A stretch of 15,248 nucleotides of DNA from Eshraghiella sp050874365 (GCA_050874365.1 JBNMKN010000037.1:1-15248), one strand, 5' to 3'; counted from the stretch's first letter, positions 6,638-14,663 are shown. Notes: a model not told the origin generated them from the sequence alone. Made by a program: numbers and translations.

Positions 6638-6666
6638 ATAATAACACACTCTCAAAAAATTCTCAA
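6638..6666 (-). promoter_or_regulatory. Promoter of yhaO-yhaN
   Basis: On the minus strand, -35 TTGAGA (6666-6661), a 17-bp spacer and -10 TATTAT (6643-6638), with a TGT extended -10 element. It is back-to-back with the amino acid importer promoter; the two -35 boxes are 17 bp apart. Confidence 0.65.
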
Positions 6667-6683
6667 TGATTTTAATAACTTAA

Positions 6684-6712
6684 TTGCAATTTATCTTGTA
6701 TGATGTTATATT
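6684..6712 (+). promoter_or_regulatory. Promoter of the amino acid ABC importer operon
   Basis: TTGCAA (6684-6689), a 17-bp spacer and TATATT (6707-6712), with a TGT extended -10 element at 6704-6706. Transcription should start near 6719, leaving a short leader of about 28 bases with no room for a riboswitch. Confidence 0.7.
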
Positions 6713-6746
6713 ACACTCTATACAATATAGAAAGAAGGAAATGATA

Positions 6747-7607
6747 ATGAAATTGAAAAAATTAATAGCAGTCGGTCTTTCCGCCGTACTTGCCCTCTCA
6801 GTATTTACAGCCTGTGGAAAGTCAGGTTCATCAGAAAAGAAAACAGCCAAGGTTATAGATATCAACCTTACAGAAGAAGAGTACGCTTTCGGTGTTGACA
6901 AGGATCAGCCTGAACTCCTTGACCAGGTCAACGCATTCGTTAAGGAAATCAAAGAAAACGGCGAATTAGACAGAATCTGCAACAATTACTTCGGTGACGG
7001 AGAACCTGTAGCAGTTAAGTCTGCAACATTAGATGAAAGCAAAGACCAGCTTGTTGTTGCTACTAACGCAGCATTTGAACCTTTTGAATATACAAAGGGT
7101 GACAGCTATGTAGGAATCGATATGGAAATCGTAAAAGCCCTTGCAGACAAGTTAGGCAAAGAGCTTGTTATCCAGAATATGAGTTTCGACGCTGTATGTT
7201 TATCTGTAGGTCAGCACAAATGCGACCTCGCAATCGCAGGTCTTACAATCAAAGAAGACCGTAAAGAATATGTAGCTTTCTCTGATCCTTACTATCAGGC
7301 ATCACAGAAGCTTGTTGTTGCATCTGACAATACTGAATTTGATAACTGTAAAACAGCAGCAGATATTGAGGCAATCCTTAATACAAAAGATTCTTCCGTA
7401 TCAGTAGGTTTCCAGAACGGAACAACAGGACAGTTCTACTGCGAAGGTGACGAAAGCTTCGGATTTGCCGGTTTCAAAATGAAAAACACAGGATACGCTA
7501 ACGGTTCTTTAGCAGTACAGGATCTTATCAACGGCGGATTACAGTATGTAATCATTGATGCCGCTCCTGCACAGTTCATTACTGAATCAATCAACAAAAT
7601 GCAGTAA
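6747..7607 (+). CDS. Amino acid ABC importer binding lipoprotein, apparently circularly permuted
   Basis: A 286-residue extracellular lipoprotein that captures a polar amino acid for the permease and ATPase encoded next. The signal peptide ends in a lipobox with cysteine 23 (FTAC). The core, from residue 101 (QLVVATNAAFEPFEY, then YVGIDMEIVKALADKLG, DLAIAGLTIKEDRKEYVAFSD and GFQNGTTGQFY), is a normal type II binding protein of the glutamine/histidine-binding family. It stops early at VIIDAAPAQFITESINKMQ, where relatives continue with about 50 more residues. That missing block (VIDINLTEEEYAFGV to NNYFGDG, residues 34-85) sits instead between the lipobox and the core, joined by a linker at about 86-100. 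The start at 6747 has GAAGGA 7 bases upstream; ATG 6741 is too close to it. The exact ligand is unknown. Confidence 0.9.
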   Translation: MKLKKLIAVGLSAVLALSVFTACGKSGSSEKKTAKVIDINLTEEEYAFGVDKDQPELLDQVNAFVKEIKENGELDRICNNYFGDGEPVAVKSATLDESKDQLVVATNAAFEPFEYTKGDSYVGIDMEIVKALADKLGKELVIQNMSFDAVCLSVGQHKCDLAIAGLTIKEDRKEYVAFSDPYYQASQKLVVASDNTEFDNCKTAADIEAILNTKDSSVSVGFQNGTTGQFYCEGDESFGFAGFKMKNTGYANGSLAVQDLINGGLQYVIIDAAPAQFITESINKMQ

Positions 7608-7633
7608 TTACTGTTCACTGGAAAGGTGGTTTC

Positions 7634-8344
7634 ATGGGTAATTTTTCACTCAAGTTTGATAAATTCTGGGAAACCTTCATTAAATACAACGGATACGTTA
7701 AGGTACTTGAAGGTTTGAAAAACACACTTACAATTGCCATACTCGGACTTATAATCGGCATTGTAATAGGAACGCTTATTGCCACGGCAAGAGTTATTCC
7801 CCAATACAAAGTTTTACCAAGAATTCTTAATAAAATATGTTCATTTTATGTGGCACTTTTCAGAGGTACTCCTATTGTAGTGCAGCTTCTTGTATTTTAT
7901 TATGTCCTGCTTCCTCTGATGGGAAGCCGTATGACAGGTATCCAGGTTGCCGTTATGGTCTTCGGACTTAACAGTGCCGCATATATTTCGGAAATTATGC
8001 GTGGCGGTATCATGTCGGTGGACAGCGGGCAGATGGAGGCCGGACGTGCAGTTGGTCTCAGCTTCGGAACAACAATGTTAAAAATTGTTATTCCCCAGGC
8101 AGTAAAAAATATTTTACCTACAATGGGTAACGAGCTGATTGCCTTGATAAAAGATACTTCTGTAGTAAGTTTCGTAGGTGCGACAGACCTGTATGTTGCT
8201 TTCAGTTTTATCGGAAGCAGTAACTATGAATTCATGGTTCCTTACCTTGTTATGGCATTGATTTATATCGTACTGGTTCTTATTATCAGTTTTGCAATCA
8301 AACTTACGGAAAGGAGCCTGAGACGAAGTGATAGACGTAATTAA
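7634..8344 (+). CDS. Amino acid ABC transporter permease (HisM/GlnP family)
   Basis: A 236-residue inner-membrane subunit that forms the channel for the amino acid delivered by the upstream lipoprotein. It has about five hydrophobic spans; the first is at about residues 33-55 (AILGLIIGIVIGTLIATARV). The family's EAA loop, which docks onto the ATPase, is clear: EAGRAVGLSFGTTMLKIVIPQA at about 135-157, followed by ILPTMGNE. LFRGTPIVVQLLVFYYV at about 75-91 is also characteristic of polar amino acid permeases. Its length is slightly above the usual 215-230 residues because of a longer N-terminus. The ribosome binding site AAAGGTGG lies 4 bases before the ATG, 26 bp after the binding-protein stop. 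The 3' end overlaps the ATPase gene by 17 bases. Confidence 0.93.
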   Translation: MGNFSLKFDKFWETFIKYNGYVKVLEGLKNTLTIAILGLIIGIVIGTLIATARVIPQYKVLPRILNKICSFYVALFRGTPIVVQLLVFYYVLLPLMGSRMTGIQVAVMVFGLNSAAYISEIMRGGIMSVDSGQMEAGRAVGLSFGTTMLKIVIPQAVKNILPTMGNELIALIKDTSVVSFVGATDLYVAFSFIGSSNYEFMVPYLVMALIYIVLVLIISFAIKLTERSLRRSDRRN

Positions 8345-9158
8345 TCTTGAAAAAAGTTTTGGTGATAACAAAGTCCTTAAAGGAATTAACATCACTATTG
8401 AAAAAGGCGACATTATGGTTGTCATCGGTCCTTCCGGTTCCGGTAAAAGTACATTTTTAAGATGTCTTAACTGTATGGAGGACCCTACAGGCGGTCAGAT
8501 TATTTTTAACGGTGTTGATATTGCAGACCCTAAGGTTAATATCAATATCCACAGACGCCACATGGGAATGGTATTCCAGCATTTCAATCTTTTTAACAAT
8601 AAGACAGTCATTAAAAACATTATGTTGGCACCTGTCTATGTTAAAAAACAGCAATTAAGAAAAGACAAACGTCATAACGCTGTTACAAAGTTTACCAATC
8701 TTTTCAGAAGCAAGGATTCCAAAAAGGAGCTTATTGAAATCACAACAACCAACTCAAAGATTGTTGAAGAATGTAAGCAGGAAGCCATTGAGTTACTAAG
8801 AAAGATAGGACTTGAGGACAAAGCGGATGTATATCCTTCAACACTGTCAGGCGGTCAGAAACAGCGTGTTGCGATTGTACGTTCAATGGCAATGAAGCCT
8901 GACGTAATCCTTTTTGACGAACCTACAAGCGCACTTGACCCTGAAATGGTAGGAGAAGTTCTCGACCTTATGAAACAGCTTGCCAAAGACGGAATGACAA
9001 TGATTGTGGTAACACATGAAATGGGTTTTGCAAGAGAAGTTGCCAATAAGGTAATCTTTATAGATAACGGTCAGATTCTTGAAAACGCCTCTCCGGAAGA
9101 GTTTTTCACCAATCCTAAGAACCCAAGACTTAAAGAATTTCTTGCAAAGGTTTTATAA
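8328..9158 (+). CDS. Amino acid ABC transporter ATP-binding protein (GlnQ/HisP family) with a basic insert
   Basis: A 276-residue ATPase that powers the importer. Motifs: Walker A GPSGSGKST (34-42), Q-loop Q84 (MVFQHFNLF), signature LSGGQ (173-177), Walker B VILFDEP (193-199) with catalytic E198, and switch histidine H230. Relatives are about 240-245 residues. The excess is an insert at about residues 105-146, in the helical subdomain between the Q-loop and the signature, rich in Lys and Arg (YVKKQQLRKDKRHNAVTK at its start). The helical subdomain contacts the permease EAA loop, so the insert may face the membrane or a regulator. The start is GTG at 8328, with AAGGAG 11 bases upstream, inside the end of the permease gene, so translation is probably coupled. 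A strong terminator follows. Confidence 0.93.
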   Translation: MIDVINLEKSFGDNKVLKGINITIEKGDIMVVIGPSGSGKSTFLRCLNCMEDPTGGQIIFNGVDIADPKVNINIHRRHMGMVFQHFNLFNNKTVIKNIMLAPVYVKKQQLRKDKRHNAVTKFTNLFRSKDSKKELIEITTTNSKIVEECKQEAIELLRKIGLEDKADVYPSTLSGGQKQRVAIVRSMAMKPDVILFDEPTSALDPEMVGEVLDLMKQLAKDGMTMIVVTHEMGFAREVANKVIFIDNGQILENASPEEFFTNPKNPRLKEFLAKVL

Positions 9159-9176
9159 ATTTCAAAAAATAACAAT

Positions 9177-9206
9177 AACCGGTCATATGATGGCCGGTTT
9201 TTTTTG
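9177..9206 (+). terminator. Rho-independent terminator of the amino acid importer operon
   Basis: A 10-bp stem, AACCGGTCAT (9177-9186) with ATGGCCGGTT (9190-9199), including one G-T pair, a 3-base loop and eight T residues. It lies 18 bp after the ATPase stop. Confidence 0.92.
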
Positions 9207-9232
9207 CTTTTTTTTCACCGATTTGATATAAT
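9204..9232 (+). promoter_or_regulatory. Promoter of the glycogen debranching enzyme operon
   Basis: TTGCTT (9204-9209), a 17-bp spacer and consensus TATAAT (9227-9232). Transcription should start near 9239. The -35 box lies in the T-tract of the preceding terminator. Confidence 0.65.
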
Positions 9233-9240
9233 TATATCAA
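9223..9240. promoter_or_regulatory. Perfect 18-bp palindrome, candidate operator
   Basis: TTGATATAATTATATCAA is its own reverse complement across all 18 bases. It covers the predicted -10 box and reaches the transcription start of the debranching enzyme operon, a classic place for a repressor dimer. As the -10 itself is AT-rich, part of the symmetry could be fortuitous. No regulator gene is present in the window. Confidence 0.5.
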
Positions 9241-9265
9241 TTATATGTATTGGGAGGATTCTTAC

Positions 9266-11305
9266 ATGAGCAATGTTGATTTTTCAGCATATCAAGACGA
9301 ATATCACCTTGGCAAAGGTGCTTTCAGAAGTTTCAATGAGGGCATTGAAAGGGAATGGTTAATTTCAAACGGTATCGGTGGTTATGCAAATACTACCATT
9401 ATCGGCTCTAACTCCAGAAGTTTCAGCAGTCTTTTGAATGTATCCCTTAATCATCCGACTGACCGCTATACTCTTTTAGCCAACATAAGCGAATGTATTT
9501 CAGACGACACAGGCGTTACAAGCCTTGCGACTTACCACAGTATCAGCGAGACTTATGAGGGATACAGATATCTTTCCCACTTTAGTTTCGGCTCTTATCC
9601 TGAATATACCTACCAGATTGGCGATATGGTCATCCGTAAATCCGTAGGCATGGTATACGGGGAAAACACCTCTGTAGTATGCTATTCCGTTAAGAACGGC
9701 AATAAGAACAGAAAACTTTATATTACACCATATTTTACCTGTAAATCACTTGGTGAGGTTGCTGACCCTACGGTACTTGGTTTACATTCAGATGTAAAAG
9801 ACAGTACAGTTACCGTTACAAGTGACAAGATGAATATGAAGTATTTTTTCATGGCATCAGACGGAGAATATATAGACCGTTCTATCTATCCTACAAGCAT
9901 GGCAGAACCTACACATATATATATTTCAGGCATATTGTATGACCTTGACGTAAGAAACGGGCTTAATGCTTCAGACGGCTTCTATACCCCTTACGATATA
10001 TGTATAGAACTTAGTGCCGGAGAAAATAAAGAATTCTATTTCGTATGCGGTACAGAGGATGTATCCTTCAACGGTTTTGACGTTCTTAAAGCAATGGATG
10101 CCAGAAAAAAAGAATTGTATGATTTGATTCCTAAAAAAGACGGTCTTCTGAAGCGTCTGGTATACAGTGCCGACAATTTTATCGTCGAAAGAGAATCCAC
10201 AAAATGTAAAACCGTCCTCGCCGGATATCCATGGTTCATGGACTGGGGACGTGATACAATGATTGCTTTCACAGGACTTTCCCTTTGCACACACAGATTT
10301 GAAGATGCGAGAAGCATTTTAAAATCCTTTGCAATGTACATTAAAAACGGACTTCTTCCTAATGTTTTTCCTAATACGGATGCGGACGTCCCTTATTACA
10401 ATACAATGGACGCTTCGATGTGGTATTTTAACGCCGTATACAAGTATCTTGAGTACGATACCAACGCCAAGGCCCGTCAGTTCGTTATGGAGGAGATATA
10501 TCCTGCTCTCGTAGAAATTATTGACAATTACAAAAAAGGAACCGATTTTTCCATATATATGGATGATGACTGCCTCATAAGCGGTGGCAGTGATTTAGAC
10601 CAGATTACATGGATGGATGTCCGTGTAGGAGACCTCGTTGTTACCCCAAGACACGGCAAACCTGTGGAAATCAACGCTTTATGGTACAACGCTTTAAAGG
10701 TTATGGAGGAATTAAGTCCTGATGATAAAAAAGCCGAATACAGAGAACTGGCTTCCAAGGTTAAAGAAAGCTTTGTAAATAAATTTTGGAACGACAAGGA
10801 CAAATGTCTTTATGACGTTGTGGGCAAAAAGCCTGACGGCAGTGATGACCCTGACTTTTCAATCCGTCCTAACCAGCTTATTGCAGTAATACTTCCATAT
10901 ACAATGCTTTCAGGGGACATGGAAAAAGCCATAGTAGACAAGGTATATGAAGAATTATACACTCCTTTGGGCATAAGGACCCTTCCATGCTCTGACGAGA
11001 GATATAAAGCACAGTATATCGGAAGACTTATCGACAGGGACAAAGCATATCATATGGGAACCTCATGGGGATATATAACAGGATTTTTCATATCCGCATA
11101 TGTTAAGACACACGGTAATACCAAGTCTGCCAAAGAAGATGCTGCTCTTTTACTTGAGCCGATGATAGACCATCTCAGTGACGGCTGCTTAGGCGGTGTA
11201 GCAGAAATATTTGACGGAAGTTTCCCTTGTACCTCAAGAGGCTGTTACTCACAGGCATGGAGTGTTGCGGAGCTTATCCGTTGTTACTATGAAAATATCA
11301 TTTAA
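9266..11305 (+). CDS. Glycogen debranching enzyme (amylo-alpha-1,6-glucosidase, GH133 type)
   Basis: A 679-residue cytoplasmic enzyme that hydrolyses alpha-1,6 branch stubs of glycogen or other branched alpha-glucans. An N-terminal beta-rich domain (about residues 20-270) begins with EREWLISNGIGGYANTTI, the hallmark of bacterial debranching enzymes (GIGGYA). The C-terminal (alpha/alpha)6-barrel domain carries AGYPWFMDWGRDTMIAFTGL (about 318-337), DASMWYFNAVYKY, RPNQLIAVILPYTML and GTSWGYITGFF (about 598-608), all typical of GDE_C. There is no signal peptide. The start was set at 9266 because GGGAGG lies 10 bases upstream; an in-frame ATG at 9245 precedes that site. A WG-repeat-like lipoprotein gene follows 13 bp later. 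The predicted promoter carries a perfect palindrome. Confidence 0.93.
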   Translation: MSNVDFSAYQDEYHLGKGAFRSFNEGIEREWLISNGIGGYANTTIIGSNSRSFSSLLNVSLNHPTDRYTLLANISECISDDTGVTSLATYHSISETYEGYRYLSHFSFGSYPEYTYQIGDMVIRKSVGMVYGENTSVVCYSVKNGNKNRKLYITPYFTCKSLGEVADPTVLGLHSDVKDSTVTVTSDKMNMKYFFMASDGEYIDRSIYPTSMAEPTHIYISGILYDLDVRNGLNASDGFYTPYDICIELSAGENKEFYFVCGTEDVSFNGFDVLKAMDARKKELYDLIPKKDGLLKRLVYSADNFIVERESTKCKTVLAGYPWFMDWGRDTMIAFTGLSLCTHRFEDARSILKSFAMYIKNGLLPNVFPNTDADVPYYNTMDASMWYFNAVYKYLEYDTNAKARQFVMEEIYPALVEIIDNYKKGTDFSIYMDDDCLISGGSDLDQITWMDVRVGDLVVTPRHGKPVEINALWYNALKVMEELSPDDKKAEYRELASKVKESFVNKFWNDKDKCLYDVVGKKPDGSDDPDFSIRPNQLIAVILPYTMLSGDMEKAIVDKVYEELYTPLGIRTLPCSDERYKAQYIGRLIDRDKAYHMGTSWGYITGFFISAYVKTHGNTKSAKEDAALLLEPMIDHLSDGCLGGVAEIFDGSFPCTSRGCYSQAWSVAELIRCYYENII

Positions 11306-11318
11306 TTGAGGAGGTCAT

Positions 11319-12767
11319 ATGAAGAAAAAAGTTTTATTTGTAATCCCTTTTGTCCTTTCTGTCCTGCTTATAGGGTGCGGCAAATCAGGCAAAAACGATA
11401 CCTCTGTTACCGACACATCTGATTACATCCTTACAGATACTACGGAAAAGACGGGGAGTGACGGCAAATTAAAAAGAACCTATACTTTTGTCAACAACGA
11501 AAAAGAAATCAGCTTTACCTATAATGTATTAAATAACTTCTCAATGGAGAATTTCTATTACGGTACAAGCCTTATAACCAATGATTCCTATGGCTATGAC
11601 CGTTATATGGTTGTGGATACAAGCGGTAATGAAATAATAAAATATGATTCCTATGACTATATGGAAAGGCTTGAGAATCTTCCGTATTTCATAGTAACCA
11701 CAGACAAAGAAGCCGGTGAGCTTGTTGGTCTTATTTCCGAAACAGGTTCATCTGTTGTGCCTGAGAAGTATAATGACATTTCCCTTTACCCTGCAGATGA
11801 CAAAATTATGTATCTGTGTGATAAGGGCGACAATATATACGATATAAGGTCCGAAAACGGAGATATAATCGCAGAGGACGTAACAATAGGCAATACCACG
11901 GACTGCGGTTATGTTGAATCTCCTTTTTCAAGCGGTAACTACGGCATATTATGTATCAGTTCCGGAACAGATTACAGCTATATCAGTGAAAAAGACGGTT
12001 CTACGGTAATCGAACACGCCGATTATTATGACGAAAATATTTTTGACTACTACAAAACATCTGCATCAGAGGGTGATGTCCAGCTTGGCTTCTTCAACAA
12101 TGACGGAACCAAGTTCTATCCTGTTTCGGAGGATTACAGGGATTGCCGTATTTTTGCCACCTCTGACTACAGATATGTATACGATTCATCGGACATTATA
12201 GTTGCAACCTACTCTTCCGGAGGTTCTCTCGTTGGCAGCTCGGATAAAGGTGAAATACTTCATCCTATGTTATATGGAAAAAGCCATACTTTCATTATCG
12301 AGACAGAATCTGCTTATATCCTGAAAGACAGCGATGATAATCAGATAGAAAAATTTTCAAAAGACACCTGCACATTGGAAAGTTCTTCCGACTACGGTTT
12401 TGTTATAGTAAAAGATAATGTTGGAACCGTATATTCATTAAGCGGTAAAAAACTTCACTCTGACTTAACGGTTACTGACAGATTATACATTGACGAGAAT
12501 ACATATCTTGCCGATATTTACGGTTATCTCGTTCCTCTTGATATAAATGAACTCATAACCTATCAGTCTGAAAATGGCTTTTGTATAACAGAAAACCCAT
12601 CAGAAGGCAAGCTGTATATAAAAGATTCCTCTAAAACTTTAAGTGAATATAATATTGAAGATTTTATTAATCTTATACATACGGATGATGATAGCGTTTT
12701 CTTAGTAGAGACCACTAACGGACTGTTCAATATAAACGGAAATGTAATCAAATCCTCTACCGAATAA
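11319..12767 (+). CDS. WG-repeat-like lipoprotein of unknown function
   Basis: A 482-residue protein with a lipoprotein signal peptide (lipobox LIGC, cysteine 20), so it should be anchored to the outer face of the membrane. A Thr/Ser/Asp-rich linker follows. The body is a chain of short beta-rich units such as MVVDTSGNEIIKYDSYD, GLISETGSSVVPEKYNDI and GFFNNDGTKFYPVSED, which resemble degenerate WG (KWG) repeats and would fold as a beta-propeller-like array. It is very rich in Tyr, Asp and Ser. The ribosome binding site AGGAGGT is 4-5 bases from the ATG, and only 13 bp separate it from the debranching enzyme gene, so the two are co-transcribed. No catalytic motif is visible. A cell-surface binding or scaffold role is a guess. 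Confidence 0.75.
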   Translation: MKKKVLFVIPFVLSVLLIGCGKSGKNDTSVTDTSDYILTDTTEKTGSDGKLKRTYTFVNNEKEISFTYNVLNNFSMENFYYGTSLITNDSYGYDRYMVVDTSGNEIIKYDSYDYMERLENLPYFIVTTDKEAGELVGLISETGSSVVPEKYNDISLYPADDKIMYLCDKGDNIYDIRSENGDIIAEDVTIGNTTDCGYVESPFSSGNYGILCISSGTDYSYISEKDGSTVIEHADYYDENIFDYYKTSASEGDVQLGFFNNDGTKFYPVSEDYRDCRIFATSDYRYVYDSSDIIVATYSSGGSLVGSSDKGEILHPMLYGKSHTFIIETESAYILKDSDDNQIEKFSKDTCTLESSSDYGFVIVKDNVGTVYSLSGKKLHSDLTVTDRLYIDENTYLADIYGYLVPLDINELITYQSENGFCITENPSEGKLYIKDSSKTLSEYNIEDFINLIHTDDDSVFLVETTNGLFNINGNVIKSSTE

Positions 12768-12783
12768 TAAAGCACATAAAAAT

Positions 12784-12823
12784 ATCCCCAATGTTAAACG
12801 ATTACGTCTGACATTGGGGATTT
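12784..12823. terminator. Bidirectional terminator between convergent operons
   Basis: An 11-bp perfect stem, ATCCCCAATGT (12784-12794) with ACATTGGGGAT (12811-12821), and a 16-base loop. It lies between genes that converge from both sides. On the minus strand it is followed by ATTTTTATG; on the plus strand by TTATTT. It probably serves both. Confidence 0.85.
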
Positions 12824-12825
12824 AT

Positions 12826-13353
12826 TTACCACTGTTCCAATACCTTATTTAAAAGGTCATTTCTTAATTGTCCGCAATATGTACATACTTTTTTGTCCTT
12901 GGAATTCTCATGTCCGCAGGCTTCACATTTCCAGATTGACGGAACATTCTTTGACTTAGGTGTTTCTCTTTTGTTTTCGGCTTCAACAACCTTATCAGCT
13001 TTGGTTACCGTATCTTTATTATCCGCAACCTCTGTTACAACTGTTACAGTTTCGTAAGACACGTTATCCTTCATCTCAACCGCTTCCACAGTGCTGTCAC
13101 TACTGTCCGCGGTCTCTGATTTCTTACGTTTCAGGGATATTCCTGCTGCCGTAGTCAACGCTCCGCATATACCTAACAAAGCTGTTCTGGTTACGGTACT
13201 CTTAATCTTTCCGTTAAGCTTCTTAGAGGCATCCTTAAGCTCCGCCTTATATTTTCTTATAGGCAGTGCAGATATAACCATTGCCGTTTCTAACGCCACT
13301 CCTGATATTATTGCCGCTATCGCAATTTTACTGTTATCTTTCATTCTATTCAC
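12826..13353 (-). CDS. Small membrane protein with a C-terminal zinc ribbon
   Basis: A 175-residue protein. The N-terminus has a hydrophobic segment at about residues 9-29 and a second, weaker one at about 55-73 (RTALLGICGALTTAAGIS), separated by a basic stretch. A long Val/Thr/Glu/Lys-rich acidic linker follows (about 77-138). The C-terminus has a four-cysteine zinc ribbon, W-x-C143-x2-C146-x10-C157-x2-C160-G, close to the RanBP2/zinc-ribbon pattern used for protein or nucleic acid binding. Two starts are possible: GTG at 13353, 8 bases after the upstream stop, or ATG at 13344. Neither has a recognisable ribosome binding site, so it is probably translated by coupling to the GH13 gene. A bidirectional terminator follows. 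Function unknown; I recognise no named family beyond the ribbon. Confidence 0.75.
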   Translation of the reverse strand: MNRMKDNSKIAIAAIISGVALETAMVISALPIRKYKAELKDASKKLNGKIKSTVTRTALLGICGALTTAAGISLKRKKSETADSSDSTVEAVEMKDNVSYETVTVVTEVADNKDTVTKADKVVEAENKRETPKSKNVPSIWKCEACGHENSKDKKVCTYCGQLRNDLLNKVLEQW

Positions 13354-13361
13354 ACGGGGAA

Positions 13362-14663
13362 TCAGATGATTATTCCCACAACTCCATTGTTACTATCAAT
13401 TTCTGACTTGTGAATTGTACCACCAACAACAGCTATATTGCAATCATTAAATATATTTTTGTAGGTACCGTCAGGAATATCGGTCTTAATATCCTTTGCT
13501 TCGCCCTTTATGTTAAAAATTCCGAGAGCTTTATTATCACCTTTACAATATGTAATTACAAAAGTATCTGTATCCGGCTCTGCTTTTACTTCATAAAGTC
13601 CGTCTGCTAATATGCTGTACTGCTTCTTAATTTCCGATAATTTAGAAATATAACCGCTTATATCGTATCCTGTATTTCTGTCAATCGTATCAACATCAAA
13701 AAGACTTGGTGTTCTGTCATTTCCGAATTCCTCGCCGGCATATATAAATGCCATACCTTTCTGGAAATAAGAAAAAGCAAGAAGTCTCTTTACAGTCTCA
13801 ATATCATGGACATAGTTCATAACCCTGTCTCTGTCATGGTTCTCAAGGGCACGGATTTTAACGTAATTCTCAGGATATATTCCGTCCTGGAAGTTAAGGA
13901 CTTCTGCATAATCTGCGGCACTTACTTTTCCTTTAAGATAGCCGTCATAGAAATTCCATATATCATAATCATACGTCATGTCAAAAGCGGAATATAAAGT
14001 ATTATCCGAATTAGCAACGCAATTAATGCTTCTTAAGAATTTAATAAAGCTGACTTCAACCGATTCTGCAAGCCAGATTAAATCTTTTTTAACCTTGGCA
14101 CATTCTGACCTCGCCTTATTCCAAAACTCTATAGGAACTATCGAGGCAACATCACATCTGAAACCGTCAACTATCTCTGCCCACATCTTGAGGGTATCAA
14201 TCTGGTAATCCCAAAGTTCCTTGTTCTTATAATCAAGGTCATATACATCCGACCAGTCCCCTACCTGATTGTCAAAGCTTCCGTCCGCTTTTTTGTAGAA
14301 AAATTCAGGGTGTTCAACGGAAAGCACAGAATCTTTTGACGTATGGTTATATACCACATCAATGATACATTTCATTCCGAGACCGTGGATTGCGTCAACA
14401 AGCTGTACAAAATCCTCTTTGGTTCCGTATGCAGGATTAACAGCCCTGTAATCCTTAATTGAATAAGGACAGCCAAGCTCTCCTTTTTTGCCCACAACTC
14501 CGATTGGGTGGATAGGCATAAGCCATATTACGTCAACACCCATCTGTTTTATTCTTGAGAGGTCTTTTTCCAATGCTTTAAAAGTTCCCTCCGGTGTATG
14601 ATTCCTTACATACACGCTATACATTACCTGATTTCTTAAATTAATATTTGTGTCACTTGCCAT
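13362..14663 (-). CDS. Cytoplasmic alpha-amylase family (GH13) enzyme
   Basis: A 433-residue enzyme with a (beta/alpha)8 barrel and a short C-terminal beta domain, acting on alpha-1,4-glucans or maltodextrins. The four conserved regions are present: DVVYNH (102-107), GFRCDVAS with nucleophile D171, WLAESVE with acid/base E200, and ALENHD with D277. YSVYVRNHTPEGTF near the start and VIWLMPIHPIG (45-55) are also typical. There is no signal peptide or carbohydrate-binding module, so it should work inside the cell, probably on storage glycogen or imported maltodextrin. It is compact for the family (usually 450-600 residues) because domain B is short. GGAAGGA lies 7 bases before the ATG and overlaps the end of the upstream gene. 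The exact activity (alpha-amylase, maltogenic enzyme or glucosidase) cannot be decided from sequence. Confidence 0.92.
   Translation of the reverse strand: MASDTNINLRNQVMYSVYVRNHTPEGTFKALEKDLSRIKQMGVDVIWLMPIHPIGVVGKKGELGCPYSIKDYRAVNPAYGTKEDFVQLVDAIHGLGMKCIIDVVYNHTSKDSVLSVEHPEFFYKKADGSFDNQVGDWSDVYDLDYKNKELWDYQIDTLKMWAEIVDGFRCDVASIVPIEFWNKARSECAKVKKDLIWLAESVEVSFIKFLRSINCVANSDNTLYSAFDMTYDYDIWNFYDGYLKGKVSAADYAEVLNFQDGIYPENYVKIRALENHDRDRVMNYVHDIETVKRLLAFSYFQKGMAFIYAGEEFGNDRTPSLFDVDTIDRNTGYDISGYISKLSEIKKQYSILADGLYEVKAEPDTDTFVITYCKGDNKALGIFNIKGEAKDIKTDIPDGTYKNIFNDCNIAVVGGTIHKSEIDSNNGVVGIII

Noticed and set aside
6578..6746. A possible riboswitch or T-box in the region between yhaO and the importer operon
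   Set aside because: The region is fully used by two back-to-back promoters, and the importer leader is only about 28 bases, too short for such an element.
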